NCBI RefSeq assembly: GCF_000208745.1
Contig: NC_030858.1
Location: 18,924,797-18,988,796, forward strand
Direction of reading: 5' to 3'
Length of the DNA stretch: 64,000 nucleotides
Source of the DNA: Theobroma cacao
Lineage: Eukaryota; Streptophyta; Magnoliopsida; Malvales; Malvaceae
The translations under genes and the position numbers were made by a program. This document shows, piece after piece, positions 12,343 to 25,043 of this stretch. Position 1 is the first letter of the stretch, and every line of letters starts with the position of its first letter. The notes beneath the pieces are model-generated. The model was not told the DNA's origin. It saw only the letters and a list, made by a program, of their open reading frames with translations, and did no database searches.

Positions 12343-12354
12343 TGGTATCAGAGT
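12343..12354 (+). other. Primer binding site of copia-1
   Basis: TGGTATCAGAGT, complementary to initiator tRNA-Met except the last base, two bases after the 5' LTR end. Confidence 0.88.
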
Positions 12355-13065
12355 AGGGTTTATTGTAAGTTTGTTTCCTATATTTATTTTGCATGGTTGG
12401 CACATTTGCATATGTTTAACTATTTTGATGTGATCAATGTATGGTTGTATGTTATGATGCATGATTCAAGGTTTTTGCCACATTAATTGTCCTAGAAAAT
12501 TTTACATTTAACATTTTTCTTTTGGTTATGTAACAAGAAGGGTGGCCTATCATCCCTATGTTTCCTTCTTGATTTTTTTTTTCTTAGATTTATGTAACTA
12601 GTAAAACCCATGTAATTTTAATATTTCTTGGTGTATTTGGTGCATCCATGGAGTAAGAAGTTCAAAGCCAAATGAGAAAAGGTAATTAGGTAACATTTGG
12701 TTTCTTTAATTTTTTTATGACTATTTTTTTGGAAAAAGGAGTTTTTCTTGTATTTATTTTTTAAAAAAGAAAAAGAGTTTTTCTTATATTAAAATTCTGT
12801 TATTAAAATATATATATATATTTTTATTAAAGTTTTTTTTAAATAAAAAAAGGGAGAAGGGAAAAGAAGGGTGAGGTGTGCTGCTGTTGCCAGGTGCAGC
12901 AGCAAGTGTTGCCACAAAGCAGCAGCCTACCTTTGAGCTCTTGGGCAACAGCTGGTTAGGGTGGGCCCTCTTTCAATTTTTTTTAATAATAAAATTATTT
13001 TAAATATATATTCTTAAAAATTTTCAATTTTTTTTTAAAAAATAAAAATTAATTTTAGCCTTGAA

Positions 13066-13098
<33 letters not shown>

Positions 13099-14213
13099 TT
13101 ATTTTGGTATTAATTAATGAGATTAATTGTTTGGACAAAATAAAATTATTTTCTCAAATTGGGTTAAAATTAAAATTAAAATTGAGAATTTTTTTTTAGT
13201 CATAAAATTCAAAAGAGTGCCAAATGGATGTGATCCTAACAAGCAGCAGAAGCAAGCAAGATTGAAGAGAATTACAAGTTGTAATTTTATTTTATTTTTT
13301 CTAGGATGGACATTAATGTGGCTTATTATATATATATATATATATATAAATAAATATTTATATGTATGAGTGATATTAGATATTATTTGTATGCTTGAAA
13401 ACATGTCATCTAGAATTAAGGTGCCAACATCTCTTAAGGAATGCCATGCATACATTATGTATTTTAGTTTAAAATGAGTTTTACACTATGAGATACATAA
13501 TGAATATAGGAAAATAAATCACATCTAGACAAGATGGTAATATAGACTTAGTTATATACTAAAAGCGTTTACTTGGAAATATAACCAAGCCCATCATTTG
13601 ACTTAGGATATTCTAAATATGCATTTAGAAAATTCGATAAAAAGTCAATCAAAACCCTAAGTATAAAAATATTGAGTGGGAGAGGATGCTAGTAATCCTA
13701 GAGTCCACGGTCTCCATTGTTGGCCCCTTGGCATGTGAAACATGTCACTCCCTACAAGCGGACATGAATCTAGATCATGACGGACTGGGTCTCCGAAAGG
13801 ATAAATCCTTTTTGGTGGATTATGAAGTGAGACCTCCCATAGAGGCTCACTAAGTAAGGAGCTTAAAAGAATGAAACAATGGTTATTACACTCAACATGA
13901 ATTTACTATTAACCTACCTACAATATCTTTGTTAGTAAACTTCGTGGACCAAATGAAGGTGTTCCTTAACCATGTTAAGTATGAAGATACTGGGCAACAT
14001 AGTTAAGTGGGAGGGTCCCAGTTTACCTAGTAGTAAATTCTCACAGCCCATTGTCGATTAATTTATTACAGAAAGGTAGATGATCGTCGAACTAATAATA
14101 AAATTTATAGGGTTTTATATATTGTCATCATGCATACATGCATCATGAAATGTTCAAAGTCTATGAATAACTAGTATGCTTACATAATTTCAAATGTACT
14201 TTCAGAAACATAT
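12355..14213 (+). other. Untranslated leader of copia-1
   Basis: About 1.86 kb between PBS and gag with no credible gene. It is AT-rich with (TA)n runs at about 13077-13100 and 13327-13349, and a small GC-richer island at about 12870-12965 with repeated gcagcag. An open frame pair at 13123-13455 on opposite strands is low-complexity. Such leaders hold packaging and dimerisation signals in other copia elements; none can be pinpointed here. Confidence 0.75.
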
Positions 14214-15023
14214 ATGCATCACAAATATGAATCCATTTTCAATTTTGCTGAACAAATGCACTCTGAATGGAAAAGAAACCTTAATATTGTCCTTAATTAT
14301 GACAAGATCACATGGGTTCTTTCTGACCATGAGCCTGAAACACTGACTCCCCAGTCAACTCCACAAGATATTGAATATCATAAGAAGTGGCATGATGCAA
14401 ATGAGCTGGCTAAATGCTATATACTGGCCTCTATAAACAGTATATTGCAAAAGCAGCACAAAGGCATGGGTAATGCTACTGACATAATGTTGCACCTACA
14501 TGAGATGTTTGGTACGAAAACTAGATTTGCTAAGGTGAAAGCAATCAATGCTTTTAAGGACCTTAAGCAGAAACTTGTGGAGCTAGTTAGAGATTACATG
14601 CTAAAAGTGATCTCTTGTCTCAATGAGGTAGAACTAAATGGTGCTGAGATAGATGCGAAAACGCAAATATCAATGATTGTTCATAGCTTGAATTCATCAT
14701 TTTCACAGTTCAAATTGGATTATGAACTGCACACTAGGGATTACACCCTAAGTGGGCTAATGAATGATCTTTAAAATGTGGAGGAGGTTCTTGATTTGAA
14801 AAAGAAACCTAAAGCACATGCAATTTCCACTTTTAAACCCAAACCCAAGGGTAAAAAGAAGATAACTGGAAATAAAAAGATTTCTAAGGGTTCAGTGGGA
14901 GCAAAGAAATAGCCCATGAAGAAAAAGACTACTTCAAAAGACAACACCAAAGGAAAATGTTTCCATTGTGGTGTGAAAAGACATTGGAAGCGAAATTGCA
15001 AGGTCTACCTTGAAGAAATCTAG
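14214..15023 (+). pseudogene. copia-1 gag (broken)
   Basis: Copia-type Gag. The N-terminal part (WKRNLNIVLNYDKITWVL) and the central helical part (MLHLHEMFGTKTRFAKVKA) belong to the copia Gag family; near the end is a CX2CX4HX4C zinc knuckle (CFHCGVKRHWKRNC, 14958-14999). The start ATG 14214 is the first in frame after the leader. Stops in frame at 14772 (TAA), about 14910 (TAG) and 15021 (TAG) end it early. A basic lysine-rich stretch lies between the capsid part and the knuckle. It is in the same frame as the protease that follows, so the intact ancestor made one Gag-Pol polyprotein. Confidence 0.88.
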
Positions 15024-15053
15024 AAGAATAAACAAGGTAAGGGTTTTCTAAAT

Positions 15054-16457
15054 ATGATAGAAGCTTGTTTAGTGGTTGATTCTACAGATACTTGGATAGT
15101 AGATTCTAGAGTCACTAACCATGTTTGCAATTCTTTACAAGGGTTTCAACAAAGGAGAAAACTGAGTAAAAGGCAGTTTCGGATGAGGATGGCAAATGGC
15201 ACCTTCGTTTCAGCATTAGTAGTGGGAGCCATTATTCTTCAATTTCCTTATGGTCGTAGCTTAGTTTTGGAAAATGTTTATTACATTCTAAAGACTTATA
15301 GAAATTTGATTTCTGTCTTTTTTCTAATAAAGTCTGGATATTCTATTTATTTTATTGAGACATTCACTATTTATTTGAATAAAGATTTTATTTGTTCTAG
15401 AATTGTAAGATATAATCTTTATTTCCTTGAGCCTACGACTTATTCTACAAATGCTATAGAAGCAAAATGATTTGAAACTAAAAAAGTCAAAGAATCTAGT
15501 ATAAATCAAAATTATCTTTGGCATCTGCGTTTAGGTCATATCAATCAAAATAGACTCAATAGGCTTATAAAGGATGGTACTTTACCAAACATGGTTGAGT
15601 GACCTTTGCCAGTATGTGAGTCTTGTATTGAAGCTAAAATGACTAAAGGGCCTTTCAAGGTAAAAGGTAATAGAATGCCAAACATTCTAGACTTGGTGCA
15701 CACAGATGTGTGTGGACCAATGAACGTAGAAGCTAGAGGAGGTTATGAATATTTCATAACTTTTGTTGATGATTACTCGAGACATGGCTTTGTGTATTTA
15801 ATGTATAGAAAAAGTGAATCCTTTGAAAAGTTCAAAGAATTCAAAGCCGAAGTTGAAAAGCAACTAGACAAGCCATTGAAACAACTTCGATCAGATCGGG
15901 GAGGTGAGTATTTATCAGAAGAATTTTAGCAATATCTCACTAATAATGGGATAATTTCCAATTTGTTAGTGCCAAGAACACCTCAACATAATGGTGTAGC
16001 TGAAAGAAAAAATAGGACTCTTTTAGAAATGGTTAGATCAATGATGTCCTGTGAGAACCTTTCAATCTCATTTTGGGGATATTGTGTGCAAACTGCTAAT
16101 TATTTACTCAATTTTGCTCCATCTAAGGCTGTGCCTAAGACAGCAAAGGAGTTGTGGATAGGGCGTAAATCATCTATACGTCATTTACGAACTTAGGGAT
16201 GTCCTGCACAGGTTTTAAAGCCAAAGTCCACAAAGATGTAACCAAAGACTGAGGTGTGCTTGTTTGTAGGATATCCAAAGGGAATGAGAGGTTATTACTT
16301 CTTTAGTCCTCAAGATAAGAAAGTTTTTGTTAGTATGAATGCCACTTTCTTAGAGGAAGAGTTTGTGAGAAATCACAAACCTAGAAGTGAAATTGTCTTA
16401 GAAGAATTGTCTGATCCTTTAGATTTAAGAGTTAATTCTGAAGATTTCATAACATAG
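15054..16457 (+). pseudogene. copia-1 protease and integrase (broken)
   Basis: The protease region has TWIVDSRVTNHVCN. The active-site Asp is kept, but the next residues read SRV where the family has Ser-Gly-Ala/Cys, so the protease would be dead even without the stops. Integrase follows with an HHCC zinc region (LRLGHINQ ... CESCIEAK, about 15520-15640) and a D,D-35-E core: Asp 15705, Asp 15894, Glu 16002, with 35 residues between the last two. GAG-pre-integrase is before DVCGPM. In-frame stops occur at 15468, about 15600, 15927, 16194, about 16239 and 16455. All pieces share one frame, so decay is mainly by substitution. Confidence 0.88.
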
Positions 16458-16502
16458 TCTGATTCAAGGGTTGAAATAGAAACACAACCTGAACATCAAA
16501 TA

Positions 16503-18177
16503 GTGGTGCCTCGACGTAGTGGGCGGGTTGTGAGACAACTAGAAAGATACATGGGTCTGGGAGAAAACATGATTGCACTATCAAACGAGCATGAATATGA
16601 TCCTATTACATATAAGGAAACTATTAACGATGTTGATGCTGAAGAATGGCATAAGGCAATGAAATCTGAGTTAGATTCCATGGATTCTAATAAAGTCTGG
16701 ACTTTAATAGATCCACCTGAAGGGATAAAACCTATAAGGTGCAAATGGATTTACAAGAGAAAAAGAGGAAGTGATGGGAAGGTAGAGACCTTCAAGGCTA
16801 GACTAGTGGCCAAGGGTTTTACCCAAAAAGAAGAGATTGACTATGAGGTAACCTTCTTGCTAGTTGCTATGCTTAAATACATTAGGATCCTCTAATCCAT
16901 AGCCACACATCTTGATTATGAGATATGGCAAATGGATGTCAAGATCGCATTTTTAAATGGAGATCTTGAAGAGCGCATTTATATGGCTCAACCAGAAAGT
17001 TTCATTAAAAAGGGCCACGAGCATAAGGTTTGTGAATTGCAGAGGTCCATTTATGGACTTAAGCAAGCATCTAGGTCTTGGAACATAAGATTTGATACTG
17101 CTATCAAATCATATGGTTTCCAGCAAAATGTTGATGAACCCTGTGTCTATAAAAGGATACAAGATAAAAAGGTTGTTTTCCTAGTCCTTTATGTTGATGA
17201 CATTCTACTCATTGGGAATGATATAAGAATGTTATCAACAGTTATAGGTTGGTTGAACCATCAATTCAATATAAAGGATTTGGGAGAAGCTAGCTATGTT
17301 CTAGGGATCAAACTTATAAGGGATCGTAAGAACAAGCAGATAGCATTATCTCAAGCATCCTACATAGACAAGATTTTGGCCAAGTTTGCTATGCAAGATT
17401 CCAAGAAGGGTTTTATGCCCTCTAGACATGGAATCAAACTTTCTAAGGAAATGTCACCTAAAACTCCAGAAGAAGTTGAATGCATGAGACGGATTCCATA
17501 TGCATCTACCATTGGAAGTCTCATGTATGCTATGCTATGCACTAGGCCAGATATTTTCTATGCAATTGGATTGGTTAGCAGATTTCAATCAAACCCAAGC
17601 GTGGAGCACTGGACTACAATCAAGTGCACTTTTTAAATATCTTCGTAGAACGAAGAATTACATGCTTGTATATTCTGGAAGTGACCTTGTAGCGACAGGG
17701 TACACTGATTCAGATTTTCAGTCTGATGTTGATTCTAGAAAATCAACATCAGCATCTGTTTTCACCATTAGAGAAGGAGCCATAGTTTGGAGGAGTGTAA
17801 AGCAATCTTGTATTGCAAACTCTACTATGGAAGCAGAGTATGTTGCGACTTGTGAAGCAACAAAGGAAGCTGTATGGCTCCGTAAGTTCGTTATGGACCT
17901 TGAAGTAATTCCAGATGCGGACAAGACTATTACACTCTATTGTGATAATAGTGGAGCAGTGGCTAACTCAAAAGAACCGTGGAATCATAAAGCAGCAAAA
18001 CATATTGAAAGAAAGTATCATCTCATTCGAGAGATCATACAACGTGGAGAAGTACTTGTGAAGAAAATTCCAATAGAGCAAAACCTCGCTGATCCATTCA
18101 CAAAGACTTTAACACAAAAGAGTTTCGATTGTCATTTAAAAGGTCTTGGAATAAGGGATATGTCATATTTGCTTTAG
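16503..18177 (+). pseudogene. copia-1 reverse transcriptase and RNase H (broken)
   Basis: The copia RT begins near EEWHKAMKSELDSM and includes KARLVAKGFTQ, MDVKIAFLNGDL and the catalytic YVDD box at 17190-17201. RNase H follows with TDSDFQSDVDSRKSTS, MEAEYVA, and the C-terminal HIERKYHLIRE and ADPFTKTL. One stop (16893) interrupts RT. A one-base indel at about 17628 moves the RNase H part to another frame (17500-18177 frame). The final stop at 18175-18177 is at the family's usual place, just before the PPT. RT copies the RNA and RNase H removes it inside the virus-like particle. The RT core residues are present, but no intact protein can be made. Confidence 0.9.
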
Positions 18178-18178
18178 G

Positions 18179-18190
18179 GCAAGTGGGAGA
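18179..18190 (+). other. Polypurine tract of copia-1
   Basis: gcaagtgggaga directly before the 3' LTR start TGTTAGG (18192). It primes plus-strand DNA in the family. Confidence 0.8.
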
Positions 18191-18191
18191 T

Positions 18192-21100
18192 TGTTAGGAA
18201 TTTTGAGAATATGGTGCCCTGGAAAGCCAGTATATTGTCATGACCCGTACTCTCCTCAAGCCCGTGACAACCATCGCGATATTTCGATAGACATTCATTA
18301 CTTGGAATGCCAACCGAAACCTCGCAAGGCTTTAATTTCAGTTTTCTCACCTCCCCTATGAGCAACAGTTGATAATAACATATTTTAAAAGGTTATAAGC
18401 TATTTCCAAACCAAAACAATAAAGAAAATAATTTTCATCTCACAAGGGTATTTTGGTCATTTCTTCCCAAAACCATCTAAAAATGTAGTATATGAGTGAA
18501 AGATACATATTTCATAACCAAAAATAAGTTTAGATGTCTAAAACATTCATTTAAAGTGAAATGATAGCTGTTAGAATAAAATAAAAATATTAAATAAAAT
18601 ATTCCATTTTCTTATAAAACAATTTTTATAGAGATATTCGTAAATAATTTTTGTAGCGTAAAAGCAAAATAAATTCGTACATACAGTAACACAGATAACC
18701 AGAGTATGTAATTTAATTTACAATGACGTGTGGACCCCCGAATGACCAAAAGTAACAAAGGCTGTGAACCTATGGTTTTTTAGGATGCAAATCCAACTGT
18801 AGCCCTCGACGAAATCAACTATCTACTGACTATCCTGAGCTTGAAATGAGTGGAAAGGAGGGTGGTGAGTTTCTATAAACTCAGTGAGTAAACAAACATC
18901 ATCAAAAATATCTAAAGTCGTGTAAATAAAGACAATTTAAAATAGATCATCATAAAATGGTTCATAACCTCAAAACACATTTCAAATTATCTAAACCAGT
19001 TACATTTCATCCAAAACATACATCGAGGCTTATGAATCTCTTAAAAACTTGGCTCGTGCCAAAACTCATTCTCGGAGATACCTTGATTAAAGGCATCCAA
19101 TCGAGACCGCCAAGGCTGTTTAAAAAGTCATATACGCGCAAAACACATTTTTACGTTTAAAAGCACAGCTGTTTCTTGGCGTTGGCTGAATTCACTCTCA
19201 CGTGGTGGTTCGGTGTGAAGTGAACTCTAAACTTTACCTCAGGAGATACCCTCTGCGCCTCTCGTACTAAGGTAAATATAACAGGGTTTACCGTGCCCCT
19301 CTAATAGGCTGGTCCACGGAAACCCACCCACTGCAGTAAGCTAATAGATATCCCACCAAATCAATAAAAGTTTCGATAGGATGACATGGCAATTATATTA
19401 CTACCCAGCCTGTCAAGGAAAAACAAACGGTTCATACAATTTCAACACAATTTCCAATTCAGCCATTCATGCCAATATCACCATAAGCCATTCAATTCAA
19501 ACCATAAATTTACAACACAAACAAACAGTCTCCAATTACTCAATTTCTAAAATCATCATTCAATTTTAAAATGATTTATAAAACTCATTGCATTTAATCA
19601 CATTTTACTTATAAAACATAAGGATTTACCATTTAAACTCATTTTTCTAAAATCACAAAAATGAATAAAAACTACTTTAGATAATTAAGACGATAATAAG
19701 GTTACTCACAATATCGGGAGTTCGAAATACCCTACTCTTAGTCCTCTAGCACAATGTATTTACCCTTGTTAGAGGACTCACCACCTATACACAATACACG
19801 ACAAATAATTCAATATATTGTATCATATCATTATAAATCTATTTCAGGCTCTATATGAATGCATGAGGTTGTTTGGATAGTCACTTAAAAATGGAATTCA
19901 CGTTGGTTCAGGGGTGATCGGAATGGATCAGTTTTCGACCTAATTCGAACTCTTCACCTTTGATGTAACCAAACATCCAAATTGACTCCAAATAAATTCA
20001 TTTCACTTCCAATACTCCAAATCATCAAATATAAGCTAGATAACATGAATTATAGCAAAATCATCCTCAACATTTTCTCTTGGAAAATTCGGCCATGATG
20101 GGTGCATAAACACTTTGGTTTTTTACACTTGATTTTTACACCATAAATCATTAATTCCTAACCAAATCACTTGAAATAAAATCAAATCCACCATCAACAT
20201 ACCATATGGAAGATTCGGCCAATGAGGGTAATGGAAGAACATCAATTTTTCTTGTTTGCTTTTTATGCTATACATCACCAAACAACTAAAAACACTAGAA
20301 TAACATGAAATCTAGCTAAATCCAAGATCAAAACTCCTCCCCCCATGTCCGGCCAGCAAAGGTATTCTCATGCAAACTTGATTCTCAACCATGAAAAATG
20401 AAAAAGAATGCATAGGAAAGGTAGATCACAAGCTAAAATCAAGAAATTTTACCTTTACTTGCTTAATTCCTTGAAATCCACTAATTTTCTCTTGAATTTT
20501 CTAACTAGGGTTTTGTTCTTTCTTTCTTTCCTCTTTTCCTTGGTGAGGCCAAACATGAAGAATGAATAAGAGAGGTGTGTGCTGGTTTTTAATTTGAATT
20601 ATAAAGAAATGAAAACTTTCCACTTGTCACCATCCCATTGATCCTTTTTTAAATTTAATAATTAAGCATTCTTTCTCCACCACATAAAATATCTCAATTA
20701 TCCATAACATAAAATGTTAATGGATGAAATCCTTAGACATGACAAGTGTTGGGTGGTGTAAAATTCCAATTTTGCCCTTGGGTGGTAAAATGACCATTTT
20801 GCCCCTACGTCATGAAAATTCCAATTTGACTCCAAATCAATCATTGAACTCCGAATCACCATATTAAGTCATTCTGGGGTTTTAGAATTCTCAATTTCAT
20901 CTTAAAATCTCTATTTGGACTAGTTCGAGGCTTAAATCAACTTAATTGTACCATTAGGTACAATATCATCTTTTAACGATTTCTGAGGCATTCAAGTATG
21001 CAAACATTCTATCAAGTACCTATACAATATGGCAAATATATTATAAAGTTGGGCTTGACATATATTCTCATGTTTAAATTCATTGAATTTATTTGCAATG

Positions 21101-23103
21101 AAAGTACATTTTGATAATAAGACGAAGAGTTTGTTTTAGTAAGCATTCATTATCTAGTTATTAAGGTACCAAGATTCTATTGAGATATTAAAATACATTT
21201 GTATGAAGAGTCATACATAAGAGACATGTATTTTAATTAAATCTAAAAAATTGTTCACAGCCATATAATAAAGCTGGTCACTTTATTATGTTAAGGTTGT
21301 AGTGTCCAAATTACTTCTAACGAAACGAATGTGATTCATTTCAATGGAATGATGAGTCTCAAATCATCAAAATGGTTGACTTCAAGTAATGACACTATAA
21401 CATGAACTGGAATCATGTGGCAATCAAATTTAAGTTTTACCATTACCTAAATTTTGATCCCACACTTATGCATTTGCTTATAGTAGAACCAAAATCCTAA
21501 TGGATAATGGACTCGTGTCTAACCTCCTTATAATCTTTGATTTACCATGAGCATGATCATCATAAAACGTTGATCTAGACTCCATATTTTGGGATTATAA
21601 TTGAGATGAACATCTAGGAACATATATTCAGATAATGGAATTCATAGCATTAACATCACTTCAGTGATTTCAAGAAGATTGGTTATTAATATGGGCCTAG
21701 TGGATTGATGAATTAGATACTCATCACATCTAGATACTCAAAAGATTAGATCTAGAGTATTGAATCACTAATTGGATGAAATTTGAGACTAGGGGACAAA
21801 ATTGACATAAAAGGTAAAACGGTAATTTCACCTTTTGTCATTGGATGGTTATGAGGGTTCACAATATAAGGCTTCCAATTGAACAACTAATAATTAATTT
21901 CAAATATTGAATTATTTCTTGTAATAATAGTTAATCCAAGAGTGCAACCATGAATCTATGTTGGAGTGATTTCATGGTTAATAAGCTTGAATTATTTTTA
22001 ATGAGATTAAGAATAATTCTAAGTTTATTGGAGCTTGGAATATCTATGTCCAAATAGATTCCCCACTTAGCTTCGTAGAATTCAACTTGTTTAAGTTGGA
22101 ATGCATGTTTTAATTTGTTTAATTAAATTATGCACAAAATTGGCAGCTTTGACATGTTTGTCTTAATTTAGACAAGAAAACATGTTTGGTCTTAATTTAG
22201 ACAAGAAAATATGTTTGCTTTAATTTAAGACAAGAAAAATATTTTTTGTCTTAATTTAGTCAAGAAAACATATTTTTCTCAATTTAGACAAGATGAAATA
22301 TTTTGTCTTAATTACAGACAAGAGTTGTCTTAAATTAAGATAATCTTAGGAGGATTTTTGCAAAATGAATCTAGACATCCATGTTGATAAAAAAAGACTC
22401 CAAGTTTGACTACTAGTCTTTTATTTATTATTAATGCTTTTTAAATAAAGATGGATAATAATAAAATAAGAGTTATTATTCAATAAGGAGTTTTATTTTA
22501 TCAAGAACTCTAAATGATAATTAAAGAATTAAATTATTTATTCTTTAATTTTTATTTTGATAATTATGGAGCATGTTTGATGCTTCCATAACTCTGAATG
22601 GATGGTCAAGATTGATTCAAAGGTGTTTCATTTTGATTAAACTTTTGAAGCAAGAGTTTTAATAAAAAGAGAAGAGATTGGAAGAAAATAAAAAGAATGT
22701 ACTTTTTCTTAAAAAAGGTTTCAGCCATCTCTTCTCTTCTCCTCCTCCAAGCTTTTCCAAAGAAAAGAGAATAAACTTATTTGCCATCTTGTAGCCTTGC
22801 ATTCCACACCTTGTCCACTCAAGGTTCAAGTTGAAAATATTCTTGAAGAATAAGTGGTAAACTTATTTGGTCGAGAAATCATTCATTGATGTGGCATTGT
22901 CAAAAAATAAGAATCTCAAAATAAAGGTATGGTTTTCTTACTTAATAGATGCTTTTTTTTTTTGGATGTGATTATATTACTTGCAATAATAATAATGTGT
23001 GTTTCCGCTTGTGTAACTGGATTGCTTGCTTCCTTTGTTAAAGAAATTTTTGAAATCCATGCTTTACACAATCACATTAATCCACTAAAATCCTACTTCA
23101 ACA
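18192..23103 (+). repeat. copia-1 3' LTR (split by solo LTR A2)
   Basis: 18192-18235 and 21066-23103 together give 2082 bp matching the 5' LTR. A2 plus its tatat duplication lies between. The LTR ends CTTCAACA at 23103. Includes the second copy of the short tandem repeat at about 22155-22345. Confidence 0.92.
18236..21060 (-). mobile_element. Solo LTR, family A (copy A2)
   Basis: A 2825-bp insertion in the copia-1 3' LTR, third level of the nest, flanked by tatat (18231-18235 and 21061-21065). Read on + it starts TGTCATGACCC and ends GGGCTTGACA. It matches the reverse complement of A1, so by the TATA argument its sense is minus. No coding, PBS or PPT is seen; the open frames at 18957 and 19381 are not conserved retroelement protein. 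Because it sits in the youngest complete element it must be the youngest dated insertion on this branch. Confidence 0.88.
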
Positions 23104-24249
23104 TATATGGTGTAGTTTGTATGTAAGATTTGTGTAGTTAAAATTAACCATCAAGAGACATTGGTGGATTTGGTGTTGTTGGTGACATTGGGCTATGATG
23201 CAATATTGGGAATGGATTGGTTGTATGATTATTATGCCAATGTTGATTGTTGCTATAAATATGTGGAATTTAAGTTTCTTGGAGAAGCCCCCTTCATTAT
23301 TTATGGACATAAGAGTTCGTGCAACAAAAGAATATTGGCAAGAGTCGCTAGGGTGGAAATGGGACAAAATTACTTGGCATGTGTAGTGGCCAAGGAAGAT
23401 GTGCTAATGGAGGAAGTAGTTCCAGATATTAAAATGGTGCAAATAGTTAACAAGTTTAAAGATGTGCTCCTGGATGAATTGCCAGGGTTGCCCCCAAAAA
23501 AAGAAGTTGAGTTTTGCATTAATTTGATTATTGGCACCGAACCAATATCTGAAGTTCCCTATCGAATGGCACCTGCAGAAATACGAGTACTATGAGAGCA
23601 ATTACAAGAGTTAGGAGAAAAAGGATTTATTCGTCCAACTACTTCGCCTTGGAGAGCTCCAATATTATTTGGAAAGAAAAAGGATGGAAGTTTGAGGCTA
23701 TGTGTAGATTATCAAAGATTGAATAGTGTGACAATTAAAAATAAATACCCACTTCCCAAGATTGATGATTTATTCGATCAACTGCAAGGAGCACAATGTT
23801 TCTCAAAAATTGATCTACGCTCGAGGTATCATTAGTTAAGAGTCTAGGAGGAGGATATACCAAAGATCGCATTCCGTATGAGGTACGGACATTATGAATT
23901 TTTGGTGATGTCTTTTGGTTTAACTAATGCTCCCGCCACTTTCATGGATTTAATGAATAGAGTATTTCGACCTTATTTGGATAGATTTATGGTGGTATTT
24001 ATTGATGATATCCTGGTGTATTCTCGAAGTCTCGAAAAGCATGCACAACACCAAAGAATGGTGTTACAAACACTTCGAGAACATGAATTGTATGCGAAGT
24101 TCTCTAAGTGCGCTTTTTGGTTGGAAAGTGTTAGCTTTCTTGGGCATGTAATATCAAAAGAAGGAATTAGCATGGATCCGCAAAAGGTTGCGTCGAGCCA
24201 AACTTGATTAAGACCAAGTACTATTACTAAGGTTTGGAGTTTTCTTGGA
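23104..24249 (+). pseudogene. gypsy-1 protease end and reverse transcriptase (broken)
   Basis: Resumes where copia-1 cut in. The protease tail shows LVTLGYDAILGMDWL, typical of the end of gypsy protease. RT follows: [44 protein letters not shown] and the catalytic box FIDD at 23998-24009 (gypsy RTs often have FIDD for YVDD). Stops occur at about 23593 (TGA), 23833 and 23848 (TAG) and 24205 (TGA), all in one frame, so substitutions rather than indels broke it. Several fit loss of CAG or CGA codons. Confidence 0.9.
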
Positions 24250-24840
24250 TTGGCCAGATACTATCGTCGATTTGTGCGTGATTTCTCAAAAATCATAGCA
24301 CCATTGACCAAGTTGATTCGGAAGAGAGCTAAGTTTGAATGGACTGATGAATGTGAAGACAATTTCTTTAAACTAAAGGAATGTTTAATTTTGGCACCAG
24401 TTTTAAGTTTACCAAATGGTACAGGAGGTTATGTTATGTATTGTGATGCATCAAGGGTTGGACTAGGATGTGTGCTGATGCAAAATGGTAGGGCGATCGC
24501 GTGTGCCTCAAGGCATTTCAAAAGGCATGAGCAAAACTATCCTACTCATGACTTGGAAATGGCAGCGATAGTGTTTGCATTAAAGATTTGGCGTCATTAC
24601 CTATACAGGGAGAGCTTTGAAATATATACTGATCACAAGAGTTTGAAGTATATATTTCAACAGCATGATCTCAATTTGAGGCAACGTTGATGGATGGAAT
24701 TGCTTAAGGATTATGATTGTATCATCTAATATCACCCTGGTAAAGCAAATGTGGTATCCGATGCTTTAAGCCGGAAGTCTATGGGTAGTTTGAGACATTT
24801 TTCTACTGAACGAAGAAGTATAGTACGTGGATGTTAGAGC
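24250..24840 (+). pseudogene. gypsy-1 RT connection and RNase H (broken)
   Basis: Begins [21 protein letters not shown] (RT thumb/connection). RNase H shows [38 protein letters not shown] and [11 protein letters not shown], with the catalytic Asp, Glu and Asp positions visible. It ends with ANVVSDALSRKS. Stops at about 24688 (TGA) and 24727 (TAA). The 24840-25043 linker to integrase is in poor frame with further stops and at least one indel. Confidence 0.88.
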
Positions 24841-25043
24841 CTAGGTAGTATGGGGGTCAAGATCGATATTGGTGGGCCTAGTGCCCTTATTGCTCATTTT
24901 CGAGTACGACCAATGATCTTGGACTGAATTCGTAATGCCCAGAACAAGATGAATTTGTGATGAAAATCTTAGGATTGGAAGAGCAGGATCAGAATTATGT
25001 ACATGGAGACGATAGACTGCTGAAGTATGAAGCCTAAACATAA

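Larger units (their letters stand above)
10254..23103 (+). mobile_element. Ty1/copia retrotransposon copia-1
   Basis: A complete but inactive element inserted in the gypsy-1 protease-RT region. It has 2.09-kb LTRs (TGTTAGG...CAACA), PBS, a leader of about 1.9 kb, one gag-pol frame with integrase before RT, and a PPT. The flanks are tatac (10249-10253) and tatat (23104-23108), a 5-bp target duplication with one mismatch. A2 sits in the 3' LTR. In a 370-bp stretch the LTRs differ at about 10 sites (~2.7 %), mostly transitions, so it is younger than its gypsy host. Long LTRs, long leader and a single ORF recall the Angela/BARE group; that lineage is a guess from layout. Confidence 0.93.

Noticed and set aside
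12199..12486. 95-codon frame with a hydrophobic start
   Set aside because: It spans the copia-1 LTR end and PBS; the 3' LTR copy at 22929-23126 ends differently. Not a gene.
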